This document shows positions 1-11,888 of a DNA stretch of 38,482 bases, in pieces. The notes beneath the pieces are model-generated. The model had not been told where the DNA came from. It worked only from the letters and a program-made list of their open reading frames with translations, and ran no database searches. Position 1 is the first letter of the stretch; each line of letters starts with the position of its first letter. The DNA is taken from assembly GCA_001953115.1 (NCBI GenBank), contig LSSL01004468.1:1-38482 (forward strand), written 5' to 3'. Made by a program: the position numbers and the translations under genes. This stretch comes from Smittium mucronatum (Eukaryota; Kickxellomycota; Harpellomycetes; Harpellales; Legeriomycetaceae).

Positions 1-460
1 GTTGTACTATTCTTGGTTGGGAATAATCTAGACAGCGCACAGCGATTCGGAGGACAGCGATTCGAGAGGAGGACCATCTAGAAACAGTAGGAACCGATAG
101 TTTAGCACAGCTGAGACATAGTCTAGTGCACAAGTCCAGCGGTCGACAGTCAGACAGATCTCAGCGCCTAACAGCTATTTTTAGGAAAGCCATGTCGATC
201 AATCCCACGTTTGGGTAGGAGCCTAGTTTTATTAATCCTGTTAGAAGTAGGATTTGACTAGGAGCTCAGTAGCTTCAATGGACTATTTTTCATTGACAAA
301 GAGCTTAATTCTTGACTGCACGTAACCTCGGTCATCCAGAATACTTGAAGCAATGCCAGGGGGAGGGGTCTTTCGGTTGGTAGATTGAACCCTTTTCCCG
401 TAGGTACGCAGCCGGTAGTCCGGCAGAGGAGCTTATTATAGTTAGAATAATAGCCTTTTC
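1..460 (+). ncRNA. Unidentified structured, G+C-rich segment, possibly the 3' part of a structural RNA
   Basis: By eye this segment is close to half G+C, whereas everything after about 460 is nearly pure A+T, so the boundary is abrupt. It contains strong nested stems: CCTAGT (224-229) pairs with ACTAGG around an inner AATCCT/AGGATT stem, and GCCGG-TAGT-CCGGC forms a tight hairpin at about 410-423. A terminal GCTTATTAT / ATAATAGC hairpin at about 430-453 is followed by a T-rich stretch. No long reading frame covers it. I infer a structured RNA cut by the window start, plausibly the end of a ribosomal RNA because assemblies often break at rDNA. I could not match it to the universally conserved sarcin-ricin loop or to other rRNA, RNase P or SRP signatures. 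The strand is inferred from the terminal hairpin and T-tract. Confidence 0.3.
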
Positions 461-865
461 TATACGAATTTTTCTTTTTTTCATATTTTTTAGTATAGTT
501 TTTAATGACGTTGTCTTACAATAAAATTCCGTGATATAAAAAAAAAAATCTTATCAAAAATTTTTATTTTTCAATATCAGAGATGGAATTTTTTATAAAT
601 TTATTCGAAATTTATTGGCCGTTTTTATTGTTTTTTTTCCTCCAAACGTAGAAAAAAATATAATGTAAAAATTAATATAAAAATTATATTAATTATGAAA
701 ATCGCCATTTTTTGAAGAATAAATATTAAATATAATTATTTTTTTGAGTTATATCACGTTTAAAATGTCAAAGAGAATTAAAATTTAATTTTACCGATAA
801 TTTTATTATTTTTAACTTGCTGCCATTTTATTAAATCAAATTTCCCTAATTTAAATTTATCGCTT

Positions 866-901
<36 letters not shown>

Positions 902-3031
902 TATTTATAGATTTCAGTTTCAAATATACCAGGAATACTAGGAATTTATTGTGTTAAGCGTTGGAATCTTACTTCTTTATAAAAATCTTTTTAAGTTAAA
1001 TAATATTATATTATGATTAATTTTTGTAGATTTAAATGGCCTATTTTTTCTTGAATTATCATTTCATGAGATCAGTTTTTTTTCTCTGTAAAATTGGTTT
1101 AGTGTTTTTTTTCTTCTATAAAGATAAAATTTATAAAAAATCAATATAATACATATGATTAAACAAAATATTGAATTATAGAATAAAAACGAGTTTTTCA
1201 CAAATCAGGATAAGATATATATAGCTATGTAATATTTTTTTTTTGGTAATATGATTAAATGATGCTGTATATTTTGAACAATTATTCAGATAATAATCCT
1301 TAAATATAAGAAATTTTAATTTATATATATTATAAATAATACAATAAACTTTATAAATTCGACTAAGACTTTAAAATTGGAATAAATTTACTAAAAAAGA
1401 TTCTATGTACATATTTTTTATTCAAAAAAAAGTAAAGAATAGACTCTTTATACTTTTAAAATAAAAGGGGAATTAAAATGCTTTGAATTTATACAAATAT
1501 AAATTTATAATACTGGATAAAAAGGAAATTTTTATTTTACACCATTGTTTTTATGGTACTCTCAAATTTAATTTAATTTTTTTCGCGAAATTTCCCGAGT
1601 TTTTATTCATAAAATTATTTTGAAATAACCAATTTGATTAAAAAACTACCTCAAGGTTTTTAAATAGCTTATTAAAATAGTTTTTTCGAAAATTTTTGTA
1701 GTAATTTTATGCTTATTGCGATAAAAATCCTCAAATAAGATATAAAAAAACCTATCTATCTTAATAAATTCAAAAAAAATCCGGGTATATTGATTTATAT
1801 AAGATTAATTTTTTAATTAAAGTTTCGAAATAAAGTGCACCCAAATTTCCCAATTTGTAGAGTTGAAAATCTTATGAACTTCAGAAAAAATTAATACGAA
1901 GATTGGAATATAAAAATGCCAAGTTAACTCGAAATATATTGTTAAATATCTCAATAAAAACTACTTAATTTGAGTTTATATCTGATTTTGAAAAAAAAAA
2001 AAATCACATTTATATTTTATACGAAATAATCAAGGGCAAGTGGTTGAAAATTTTAAGTTTCTTATAGCCTAAAAAACTAATCCGAGTGATAATATCTATA
2101 TTGTTATTTTTTCGTTTGGTATTTTATGAAACAAAAGAAAAGTGCTTAAAAACTTGCAATTTTTTTCATAAAAATACTTAATGAAATTTATGCGACACAT
2201 ATAGCCAAAAAAAAAAAAATCGATAAAAAGTTTTTTAATTGAATTTTTAACGAATTTTTTCTAATGTGTATTTTCTTTGAGTAAGTATGGTAAAATTTAT
2301 AGAATATCGGTGCCAGATTTCTGTAAACCATTAAAGAATCGGGGGAATATATTATGGGTTAGCTTAATTTATTATCAATAAATAACAGCAGAATTCTTTA
2401 TTTTATCCTTCTAGTATCAGAATATAAAAAAGATCATCCATTTTCCTATCAATAATTTTCTTGATGAAAATCTAGTTTTTTAATTTTAATTATATTTATT
2501 TAAAATAAGGATAATTGTTGATTTATTAGCAATTATTGGTAATATAGTAATTATTAGCACCGAGATATCAAAATAATTATGTCACTGAAAATTTAAAATC
2601 AATTAATTTCTGCTTGACTAATTAGTAAAAGATATATTTTAAATATCTTATGATTTATCAAATAAAATTATAGCATTTTATTTATTTATCGGAGTATTTC
2701 CTAACGATGCCCTTAGTAGATCATCAATTATATATTTCTAAATATTTAATATCACTGTTGAATAAACCACTTGTATACTGAAAAAAAGCTGAACTTAAAT
2801 AATAACAGACATATATCAATTTAAAATATTTTTCTTTTAAGATATGTGATGTTTTATATTTTTTAATAAATAGTTTTATAATTATGGGAACTTATGTTAT
2901 GAATTATCTAATATATTTAAAATTAACTAAAAGCGTCAGGAAAATTTAATGACTTGATTAAAATTAAAAACTTACGTAAGGTAGGGCGAAATAATTAAAT
3001 AATAAATCAGTTGTTTTATAATCAAATTTCA
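461..3031. other. Gene-free A+T-rich stretch
   Basis: I see no gene here. The stretch is dominated by A and T runs, and no reading frame has a recognisable product. The only ordered element is the TAA microsatellite listed separately. Confidence 0.7.
868..900. repeat. Trinucleotide microsatellite (TAA)n
   Basis: About eleven uninterrupted copies of TAA are visible. A similar but shorter ATT array lies at 27190-27213, directly outside a transposon end. Confidence 0.9.
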
Positions 3032-3280
3032 AAAAAAAAACCAACCAAAGTTGCACATTTTTAATATTGTGTTACTATAAAATTTTTTTGATTTCAAATA
3101 TATTATTAGCTGATCGGCCATAATTTTTTTAATTTGATTGATATTTTTCCAGTTCATATTTTCGTGTATTTTATTATATAAAACACCAAGCTCTTATATG
3201 ATTTTGTATTAGTTGCAATTATTTTCTTGATTTTTTTCTTTTCGCTCTTTCCAATCTTTCGGCGCAATATGTGCTTCCAC
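3032..3280 (-). other. Weak decayed coding trace
   Basis: On the minus strand 54 codons are open (3032-3193), and the same frame continues upstream to about 3280 with two stops. The composition looks protein-like, including KDWKERKEKN and ENMNWKNINQIKK, and the base composition is slightly richer in G+C than the surroundings. There is no recognisable family. A frame of this length is expected by chance in such DNA, so this is only a pointer. Confidence 0.12.
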
Positions 3281-3342
3281 TTAATTATGATTTTTAAATT
3301 ATAGATATTTATTTATAAATATTATTAAATGTATTCGTGGAG

Positions 3343-3558
3343 ATGAAAAAGATAAAGAAAAAATCAAACTATCTGAGTCATACTTTTCAATTTTTTCTAT
3401 TTATAACACTATTAATTTATTTTTTTGGTTTAGATAATAGATTTGAAGAAAAAATTACAATCCAATTTTTTAGTAATTTGCAAAAAATAAAATTTGTAAA
3501 GATTCAGGTATCACACGCGACTTTATTCAATAAATTTATAAAAAAAGTCACTTTTTAA
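3343..3558 (+). CDS. Doubtful small protein with a hydrophobic N-terminal segment
   Basis: This is a 71-codon frame from ATG at 3343. A GTG six bases upstream is in frame but is an unlikely start. The N-terminus is lysine-rich (MKKIKKKSNY) and is followed at about residues 15-30 by a hydrophobic stretch (FFLFITLLIYFFGL), so a signal anchor or secreted peptide is conceivable. The remainder is basic and unremarkable. There are no homologues I recognise and no neighbouring gene. At this A+T content several frames of 60-80 codons are expected by chance, and F/L/I-rich segments arise easily from T-runs, so I rate a real gene unlikely. Confidence 0.12.
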   Translation: MKKIKKKSNYLSHTFQFFLFITLLIYFFGLDNRFEEKITIQFFSNLQKIKFVKIQVSHATLFNKFIKKVTF

Positions 3559-4981
3559 CTATAAGGATATAGTAATTAAACTTTTTTTTTGCCGAGAATA
3601 TTTTTTAACAGATTTGTGATATAATTTACTTTCGCTCACCAAATAGACTATATAGTATTCACGCTTGAATATTTTGGTTAAAATATTTTTTATTTAATAA
3701 TTATCCGAAAGAAAATTTAAATTATATTGATATCTCTTAAAAAACCCAATTTATATACTATTTATACTCTTTTTTAGGTTATTTTGGTGTTTTTTAACAC
3801 ATAATGTTTCCCTGAAAGTGCTTTACTGTTTTAATTTCTGCATATGGCAGATTTTTTTTCAGAACAGAAGATTTCTTCCTAAAATAGCTTATATAACAAG
3901 ATTAATAATAAAATTAATTGGTATACTATAAGTTTATTAGCTCTTAAAAAATATTTATACCGAAATTTGAAACGCTATTGTAATAGAAAATATTTTTTCG
4001 GATTTTTTTATCCCTGATTATTTTTAAAATTAATAAAAGCAATAAAAATTAAAAATAATCATATTTAGTGATATGTAAATATATTTTAAAATCATAAATT
4101 AAGATTTCATCAATTTTTAAAGAATATGGTGTAAATTCAAAAGTATTAACACTAATTTGTCTACAAAAAAAAGTGTAAAATATCAACTGTTATTTTATAT
4201 AGGAAAATCAAAAATATTACTTGAAAAACAATTTTTTAAGATATTGATAAATATTTGTACATTCTCCAGTAATAACAGTTCTAACGATAACTAAAATTTA
4301 CTATAAAATTAGTGATATAGCCTTTTTTTTTAAAAAAATCAGAAGTTTAAATTTTTACTAAAGGAAAAAAATTTCTAGTTCTTTTCCCGATATTTGTCAA
4401 ATATTAAAATATTTAATATTAATCAAGTTTAAATAATACTAATATGAGGTTTGTTTTGTTTTTAGAGCAATAAATTTTATATTTGAAAGTTAGGGCATTA
4501 AATTTGCTCTAATTTTTTTTACTTCAAGTACCATAAAAATAAGACAACAGTTATTTTATATTCTTAAAGATTTTTTTTTGTCTTAGTAGATTATCAATGT
4601 CCCATTTAAATAACTCTGAGATTTAAAAAATTAAAGCTTTATATCCGGATTTATAGTTAAAATTGAATTATTTATATTAATTTATTCCGTTTTTTATTAA
4701 CCTTCAAAATTATTTTTAATTAAATACAAGTTAAAAATAGATAAATAAAAGATTAAATGGTTATAAAGGATCAATGTTAGGTTAAAGCTAAAATATACTG
4801 TAATTTTCAACTTTTTGTCACCAAAAATAGACTACACATTCTTTAATTTTTTAGAAATTTTATAATAAATATTTTTTTATCGAAAATACTTAATCCAAAT
4901 CAATTTCTGTGTCATTAAACCAAAAAAATTATCGTGTTCCATAAAAAAAACAGCAATATAAGCTTAAATTTTTATAATCGA
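3559..4981. other. Gene-free A+T-rich stretch
   Basis: I see nothing here beyond A/T homopolymers and short chance frames. Confidence 0.7.
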
Positions 4982-5005
4982 TGTGTGTGTGTGTGTGGGG
5001 GGGGG
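4982..5005. repeat. (TG)8 microsatellite running into a G9 tract
   Basis: Eight TG copies run directly into nine G residues at 4997-5005. This is conspicuous in DNA that is otherwise almost free of G. It forms the left edge of the dispersed repeat at 4982-5640. Confidence 0.9.
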
Positions 5006-5640
5006 AGTAGTAAGGTCACAAAAAATTTTTTTATCTACACATATATCTCCATAATTAACAAAAGTATTAATAGATTTTTTTGATGTATTTTTAAAAAAAC
5101 CATAATAATATTTATATTGGTTATAAAAGTTTTATGGGTTTTTTTAAGAAGAGCCACGGTATAAAATAAAAATGAGGAATTTCGAAAAAGCCGAATATTT
5201 AAGTTCCTGAAATTCAGTCTTAGTAAGTCATAATGAAATCCAATTCGAGATTATTCTACCTGCAATAGCGAATTTTGTCTCTAAAAATTTTAATGTTTGT
5301 AAATTAAAACTTTTATCAACAAAAAAAATTTTATTTAATTTTTTTTTTACTAAGAATATATTTTACCTGATGAGAATTATAGTTTCATTTCAAGAGATCT
5401 CCATTATCAAGTAAATTTTTTAAGGTGTTTATTTCCAAAATTTTAATATTAGTTTTCGATTTTTGGCTTTATTACGTTTAAATGAGAAAAGAAGATTTAT
5501 TATCACAATTTTTTGATCTAAGCTCTTGGATATTTGTTTTCAGTACATAATAGGCGAATTAAAAATAACTGTTTCCTAGTAACTTACTATAGAGTTTTTG
5601 ATATTTTTTCTGTAGACCTAAGTGGGCCTTTGTTTTTTTA
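4982..5640 (+). repeat. Dispersed repeat, copy A, diverged from 33431-34020
   Basis: Several landmarks recur in the same order and orientation at 33431-34020. They are a GTGTGGG-type edge followed by AGTAGTAAGG, then A-run/T-run and a TATATCTCCAT-like block. Next comes GAAATCCAATTCGAGATTA (compare GAATTCCAAATCAAGATTA), then TTTTACCTGATGA, and lastly a TGTAGACC block. Copy B lies directly downstream of the transposase-like pseudogene at 34.05-35.58 kb. Copy A may therefore be a solo end or a non-autonomous relative of that element, with no coding part recognised here. Divergence is high, so the outer limits are approximate. Confidence 0.5.
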
Positions 5641-6150
5641 TCTGTTTTTTTTTTATAAATCAAAACAATAGGAGTATTAAGATTCCCCCACCCCCCTTAA
5701 TTATACCTAATAATACATTTAACTTATAAAAAAGTAATACTCACAACAAACCACCTTCGTTTCATTAATATTTCAACTTTACACATAAAAAAGTATTTAA
5801 AATTGCTGATAGTTAAACTTCTGGACGCCAAAGGATCTTAAATGAGTATAGTTAAAGTGATAATAGGATAAAATTCAAAAACCCGTAAGAAAGTCTATTT
5901 GTAAAAAAAAAAAAAAAACAACAGAAATTAGGATTTAGCTGAATGTACGTATTTCTTGTGCCAAATAATCCTCAAAAAAAAATAGATACAAATGGAAAAA
6001 ATATGAGATAAATATGTGAAAACAATAAAAAAATACAAGAAAATAGTGTATTACCAAAAAATCCTAATTATGCAAATAATGATGATGTAAAAAATAACTA
6101 AACTTTAAATTGTAAACATAGATAACTATATGTTATTTAAATTATCATAC
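5641..6150. other. Gene-free stretch with a C-rich tract
   Basis: The stretch holds CCCCCACCCCCC at 5685-5696 and long A-runs near 5908-5921. No gene is visible. The C-tract could be the right-hand counterpart of the G-tract at 4997. Confidence 0.6.
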
Positions 6151-6221
6151 GCGTTAGTAGTATAGCGGTAGAATAGTTGCCTTCCAAGCAATTGGCCCGG
6201 GTTCGACTCCCGGCTGACGCA
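6151..6221 (+). tRNA. tRNA-Gly (anticodon UCC)
   Basis: This decodes glycine GGA (and possibly GGG) codons. The full cloverleaf can be drawn. The acceptor stem GCGTTAG (6151-6157) pairs with CTGACGC (6214-6220) with one T-G wobble, and A6221 is the discriminator. The anticodon stem GTTGC/GCAAT encloses the loop CTTCCAA, giving anticodon TCC at 6183-6185. The T arm carries the invariant GGTTCGA, with the B box at 6200-6210, and an A-box-like sequence lies in the D arm. The gene has no intron and no encoded CCA, as expected for a eukaryotic nuclear tRNA. It closely resembles animal and fungal tRNA-Gly(UCC). It stands alone in A+T-rich DNA and is the only gene in the window that appears intact. 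Confidence 0.97.
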
Positions 6222-6223
6222 TC

Positions 6224-6229
6224 TTTTTT
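6224..6229 (+). terminator. RNA polymerase III T-tract terminator of tRNA-Gly
   Basis: Six T residues start three bases after the discriminator base, which is the standard pol III stop for a eukaryotic tRNA gene. Confidence 0.85.
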
Positions 6230-7347
6230 ATAAATTATAAAAAATTAGTTTTATTATGTCTAAATATTTTTATAATTACGGCATCTTTATTTCTGTCATG
6301 ATTGGTCACTATGTGTACAAAATTAGTTACATATTTCTGAAACAATCCATAATCGCTAGATTATGAAATTGGTTTTATAAAAAATTTCCGGGATTTTTAT
6401 ATTTTTTTGTATAATTTAAAAACATCAATAACTATTTAGAACTACCCTTTATTTCATTATACCCTCTTCAAAACCTTGTTATAGAAATTTTAAATCCACT
6501 AAATTGCTCCTTAATACCACCAGGTAATTTAATCACCTCAATTAATTTTTAAAACTCAAAAAAGAATGAATAGCTTATTTTAAATAAAAATTTTTATTTT
6601 AAAAAGGCTCATCTTTTTTTAGTATTTTTTTTCCCGATAATTTTCCTATAAAATTTACAGATATAAAATATTGCGCTTATTAATAATATATTTATAAGTG
6701 GCTTTAATACTTTTTTAGGCCCAAAATTTTTTTTCATCCAAACTAATTTATACATAAAAAATATATCATGTATTTAGCTAAATTTGAAAATAATTCATTC
6801 ATGTAAATCTCCAATTTTAGAACTAAAGAAACAAATTTAGGCCATTTGTGTAACCATAACAGCGATTTAATTTATAAAAAGAACAATAAACTATGTTATC
6901 AGGCTATGTTTTGATATTTATTTAATAAAATTATAGAAAATGATTGAGGAATATAGTGAATAATCAATTGAAAAAAATTAATTCCCAAAAATCAGCATTA
7001 TAGTTTATTTATAAAGCTAATTATGTATTATAGATAATATGAGGCATAGATAGGTTGTAAATTTAATAATAAATAATTATAGACCATTTTTAGTTGATAA
7101 ATAAGTATGGATTAATGGGATTAATATAAATAATAATATTTTTCAATAAAAAATTTATATATTTGAACTTATTTCATGTCCTTAAAAATATTATACCAGT
7201 TTTAATCACAATAAATTAAATAAATATGAGTTTTTGGGATCTAATATTAATATCTCTTATTTGATTCGATATTTAACAATAAATTGTTTTTATAAATTCG
7301 AAATTTTCTCTTTTTTAAAAAAATTGTTGTTCGAAAGTTATAAGTTA
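6230..7347. other. Gene-free A+T-rich stretch
   Basis: No gene is seen. A perfect small hairpin, CATAATC-GCTA-GATTATG, lies at 6348-6365. Confidence 0.65.
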
Positions 7348-8513
7348 GGGGGGGGGAGGTGTATTTTTACTATATTTAGGATCCATTGGAAAAAAAGTTG
7401 AATTACTATCAGTGCAACAATAAAATACAATATAGGAAAAAAAAGTTGTATAAATTAAGATTGTATGGAATGCAATAGAATATTGGAATAAATAATAAAT
7501 ACTCAGGAATCATTATTGAATGAATTAACTATAAAAAATAGAAAAGATTAATTTCAAACATACTCATAAAGAATTCAGAAATCATTTCTAACGTATAATG
7601 CTATTTTTCATATATTGAACAACTTTTTTAATGCGTGAAATTAAATTTCGAAAGATATTTAATAAAGAAAATAAAAAATTACATTAAAATTTTCATACTA
7701 AATGAAAAAAAACATAGTATTCCAAAAATTCATGAAATAAACAAAATTTTTACCAGAAAAATTTACAATTAATTTAATGTTGAAAATTTGAATGGTTTTT
7801 AGTAATATTAGTAGAGAATGGAAATAATAAATAAAATAGTTTAACACATAAAAAATTATCTTTTAATTAGAAAAATTCAAATATATAATCAAAATACTAT
7901 TTTAAGAATCTATTATGTTTAAGGATAGTTGATAAACATCGTTTAGTTTGAATCAAAGGTATCCAAATAGATAATTATCTCTCAAAATTGTTATATTATG
8001 TAGATTTGATATTTATTGGATCAGTTTAGCAATTAACTGTTTATTTTAATTATTTTTTAGTGAGATTCTGTCATTTTTTTAAAATTATTAACAATACTTA
8101 AATACTATATATCCAATAATTTCCCCCATGTCATTTTCTTTTTACTATTCATTTATAAAACTTACTATTATTGAAAGTAAGCGGCGAATAAGGTTTAAAT
8201 TTTTATATTTAGAACTTTTTTATATATATCTGTGCTTTTATTGAAGATTAAAATGGAGTTTATAAAAATAACATAGTTCGACCAAGTTTTTTAAGAAATA
8301 TAGTGATGCGAAAAAAAAAAAATTTTCCCCCCAAAAAATTATCTATGAGAAGATTCTGTAAATAAATTTAATTATTATGGTTTAATTTTTACAATTTTTA
8401 AATTTTTACATTGCTATAAATCCGAAGTCAAAAATCTAATAGCAGTAATTTAGATACTAATATCAAAGGATAACAAAACCATATTCTTTATATTACCCCC
8501 ACCCCTCCCCTCC
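7348..8513. repeat. Interval bounded by a G-tract on the left and a C-tract on the right
   Basis: G9 followed by AGG at 7348-7359 and CCCCCACCCCTCCCCTCC at 8496-8513 bound 1.17 kb of A+T-rich DNA with no recognisable gene. The left-G/right-C arrangement is also seen at 4997/5696 and 33436/35741. It is offered as a possible element with G-rich inverted ends. Inner sequence similarity between the intervals is weak. Confidence 0.2.
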
Positions 8514-10860
8514 TTCAATATCTCTTAAAAATGAACATAAATTTTTTATAATTGTATCTTATTGAAAGGTATACATCATATAAGTTTTTACCATCAATTT
8601 ATTATTCAAAAGATAAAAGCCCCCTTTAAATCGGAGCAACATTAAATAATGCGAGAACTTTTTATATTGGAGGTTTTAATATAATTTTTTATAATATTAG
8701 GGTGTAAAACTTTAAAAATCAAACCATTTTATTTTATTGATTGAGTTGGCCATTTTAGCTTGAGTTTAACATTGTTAATTTCACGAATAAATTGGAATTT
8801 AAATAAAGAGATATAAATATACACTTAAAAGAAAAGAAGAAAACATAAAAAATTACAATTTAGATGAATATATTTCTAGAAGAAGGTATGAGTATTAAAT
8901 ATTAAACGTTTTAATAGATAAATTTTTATTAAAAAAAATAAGTTAGTAAAAGTGTAAAATAATGTTTTATTTTATTTTATTTTTTTTTGGCCTCCATACC
9001 TTTTTAGCATCCTGAAGCAGTGATATTTTTACAATTTCAGTAAATCAATCCCTCTCTAAGTAAGAATATATGTTAATTATTTTTTTCCCTTCAAGAATTC
9101 TTTACAGATAAAAACGCATATCCTCCAAGCTACTTATTTGTTCCTTTAAAAAAAAGAAGCGAATTTCCTCAAAATTTTCAACCGAAAAATACAGTATAGT
9201 CCACTATATTCTAGATTTCCAAATTAAATCATTTTCTAATATATAAATTTATTTATCTTATACCAAAAGAACTTTATATTACCCTTAATAAAGGTGTATT
9301 TGAATTAAAATATGAATGTTTTGGATGTAAAAATTTCATCTTATTTGATTCTTGTGAGTTCAGTTTTGCATTTTATTTATATTATTTTAAAATATCCACA
9401 CAGAAACTCAAAAAATAAGTTATATTTAACTTCCTCCAGTTAGCATATTTATTATTTACGATCCTGATGAGTCGTTACAGGAAGTTATTGATAGAGAAAA
9501 ATAAAATAAATACATCCCTCATACTAGCTATCATTCTTTTCGAAGATTTTTTTTTTTTTTTTTGGTTTTTTTGATTAAATTTAAAACTTCGCTGAAATTG
9601 ATACATTTATCTAAAAATAGCTGTTAAGACTTTTCGCGAATATATATACTGTGTGAAGCTTTTATTTTTTTTAAAATAGGTGTATATATTTTTTTTAAAT
9701 ACCAGATTGTTTCTCTTAAGCTTTAAATATTTTTGAAGATGTGGAACCAAAACTTGACCGTTTTTTTTCATGATGGAAATGAGTTATAGAATTTTTAATC
9801 TGTTTTCCCGAATTAGCTATCATTTTTTTTACGTTCCAATCCAAATTAATATTTTTAACTTTGCACTCAAGGGTGTTTAATATCCAGGGTTAGGACTTTT
9901 GTTCATCTCAAGAAACTATGAGTATCTATTTAGGGTAATAAAATTTCCTATTTTATGATATCCCTGTAATTATTACAGGAAAATTAGCTTATAAAAACTT
10001 AAACGTTGTATAAATGTAAGTTTTTAGAAATAGAAATCAATTTAAAAGCTCTTTTTGAAGTAATTTAAACTCTCAAATAATAAATTTCGGGATTATATGA
10101 CACTAAATAAGGTTATTCAGATTTTTTTTTTTAAATATTTAAATATATTTTTGAAGACAAAAAATGTTGTCTTACTTTTTTTATTAGTCTTTTTCGCTCT
10201 ATTTCTCAATAATCTATAGGTTTTTTCAATTTCACATACAATTATTTTTTAATCAAACTTGTTATGCTGCTTGATTTATGTCCGATATTTTTAAGAGAAG
10301 ATATTTCTTTTTTAATTTTTGTTTTCTCATTCATATCAAAACTTCAGTATATATTTTTTGAAAATAAAAAAATCCCTCTATCTTAAAATCCCAATTTTTT
10401 TAGTTTTTCGGTAAAACTTATTTCCTTACTGAAGCACTTAAATAAAACTTAATCGCATAATTTGTAATTTTTTGAATATCATCTCTTCCAAAATGGCAAA
10501 AAATCAATATATTTCGTATTTTAAACTTGAATTCGCTCATTCTCAACATTTTCTAATTAAAATAGTCCATGAAAATGAATTAAATATTTTTTAAAGCTGC
10601 TGTATAATGAATGTAATATAATTTTTGAAAATTTAATATATTCGATTCATTATATCATATATAGTTTATATTTTTGGGATGTTATAATTTGAAAATATAT
10701 ATATATCTAATAATTCTGATATATTGAATTAAAAAAAATCGGCCCAAGAGGTTGCTTTCATTTTTTAGTAAAAAAAATTACGACATGTAATTTGCAGAAA
10801 AATGTTTAAAATCCTTTTTTGGATACTCATTTTATATTTGGCAGATTATTACTATATAAT
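8514..10860. other. Gene-free stretch, markedly T-rich on the plus strand
   Basis: From about 8.9 to 10.6 kb the plus strand is unusually rich in T-runs. I see no gene, only short chance frames such as the one around IYDPDESLQEVIDREK at about 9455-9500. Confidence 0.6.
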
Positions 10861-10969
10861 GTGTCAATTTGACAGTTTTTTTCTAATTTGACCCTATAAA
10901 CTTCAAATTAGCAACCAGTTACAAAAAATTGACAGATAATTAATTATCGCATTTAATTAAAATTGACAC
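10861..10969. mobile_element. Small palindromic, MITE-like element
   Basis: A 109-bp segment begins GTGTCAATT and ends AATTGACAC, a perfect 9-bp terminal inverted repeat. Inside are a second AATTGACAG at 10928-10936 and a hairpin CTAATTTG/CAAATTAG. TGTCAATTTGACA near the left end is itself a palindrome. No clear target-site duplication is visible. It could be a miniature inverted-repeat element or simply a structured sequence; a second copy would be needed to settle this. Confidence 0.3.
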
Positions 10970-11888
10970 CAGAGTTATTTTCAACCCATCTTTAATAGGA
11001 AATTATCAATAGAATGAAAAAACATATTTTTTCTGTCTAATATTGTGGTTTATCCAATATATCATTTTTTTTAATGGATATAAGAGTTAAAAAAAATATA
11101 AAAACCAACCTTAATATTATTGTAAGTATTATTTGAAAAATTTATTACTAAAATTTAACAAGAAATTATAGGATTTGCTATTATTTTTAAATATCCACCA
11201 GATGAATTTATTTTTTTTTAGTAAAATAATATTCGATAAAATAAAATAATGGAATTTGAAATAAAATAAAGTTTAATATAACTTATATTAGATGTATTGG
11301 GTTTAAAATAACAAAAAAGAATATATTATAGCAAAAAATGAATATTTTTAAAATTCAAAATTTTTCTTTACGTATATTTTTCAAAAATTTATTTCTAATA
11401 CATCTAATAATATTACTGATATTAGCAATAAAAAAATAAATTAAAGCATAAAAATATTTGAGTTTCAATTAGGTAGAGGCATGGATAAAAATTATTTATT
11501 TTTTTAAAGAATCGAACAAATTTAAGAAAAATAAAAGATCATTTTATAAAAAGCAACATTATAAAAAAGAAAAAAATCCATCGAACATTGGATTTTTATC
11601 ACAAAGAAAAAATATTTTAACCGCTTAAAACATTTTATATAACTTTTGTATTTTGACTATTTTTTTTCCGAGAAATTTTTTTAAATAAAAACTACTAGTT
11701 TATTATAACATTGAATTTTAATAAAAGGGTAGCCCAAAAAAATATAAAGAATAAGAATAATAAAAAAAAAGAAAAATTTTTTTGAATTTTTTTTTTTATT
11801 TTCATGGAATTTAGATGTCATTTATATATTTAATGCATATTATAAGGTATTATATATTAATTTTATTCAGACTTTTCACCAAATTAAA
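10970..11888. other. Gene-free A+T-rich stretch
   Basis: I see nothing here except long A-runs and T-runs. Confidence 0.7.

Noticed and set aside
1..120. GATTCGAGAGGAGGACC as the sarcin-ricin loop of large-subunit rRNA
   Set aside because: The universally conserved AGTACGAGAGGA is not matched at the bulged positions, and the following sequence does not fit either.
5362..5390. A second CTGATGA hammerhead-like motif, also present at about 33774
   Set aside because: No GAAA box or stem II is present at either site; the motif is simply shared because the two regions are copies of the same repeat.
9463..9485. CTGATGAG followed by GGAAG, resembling a hammerhead ribozyme core
   Set aside because: The required stem II and the GAAA box are missing, and no flanking stems I or III can be formed.
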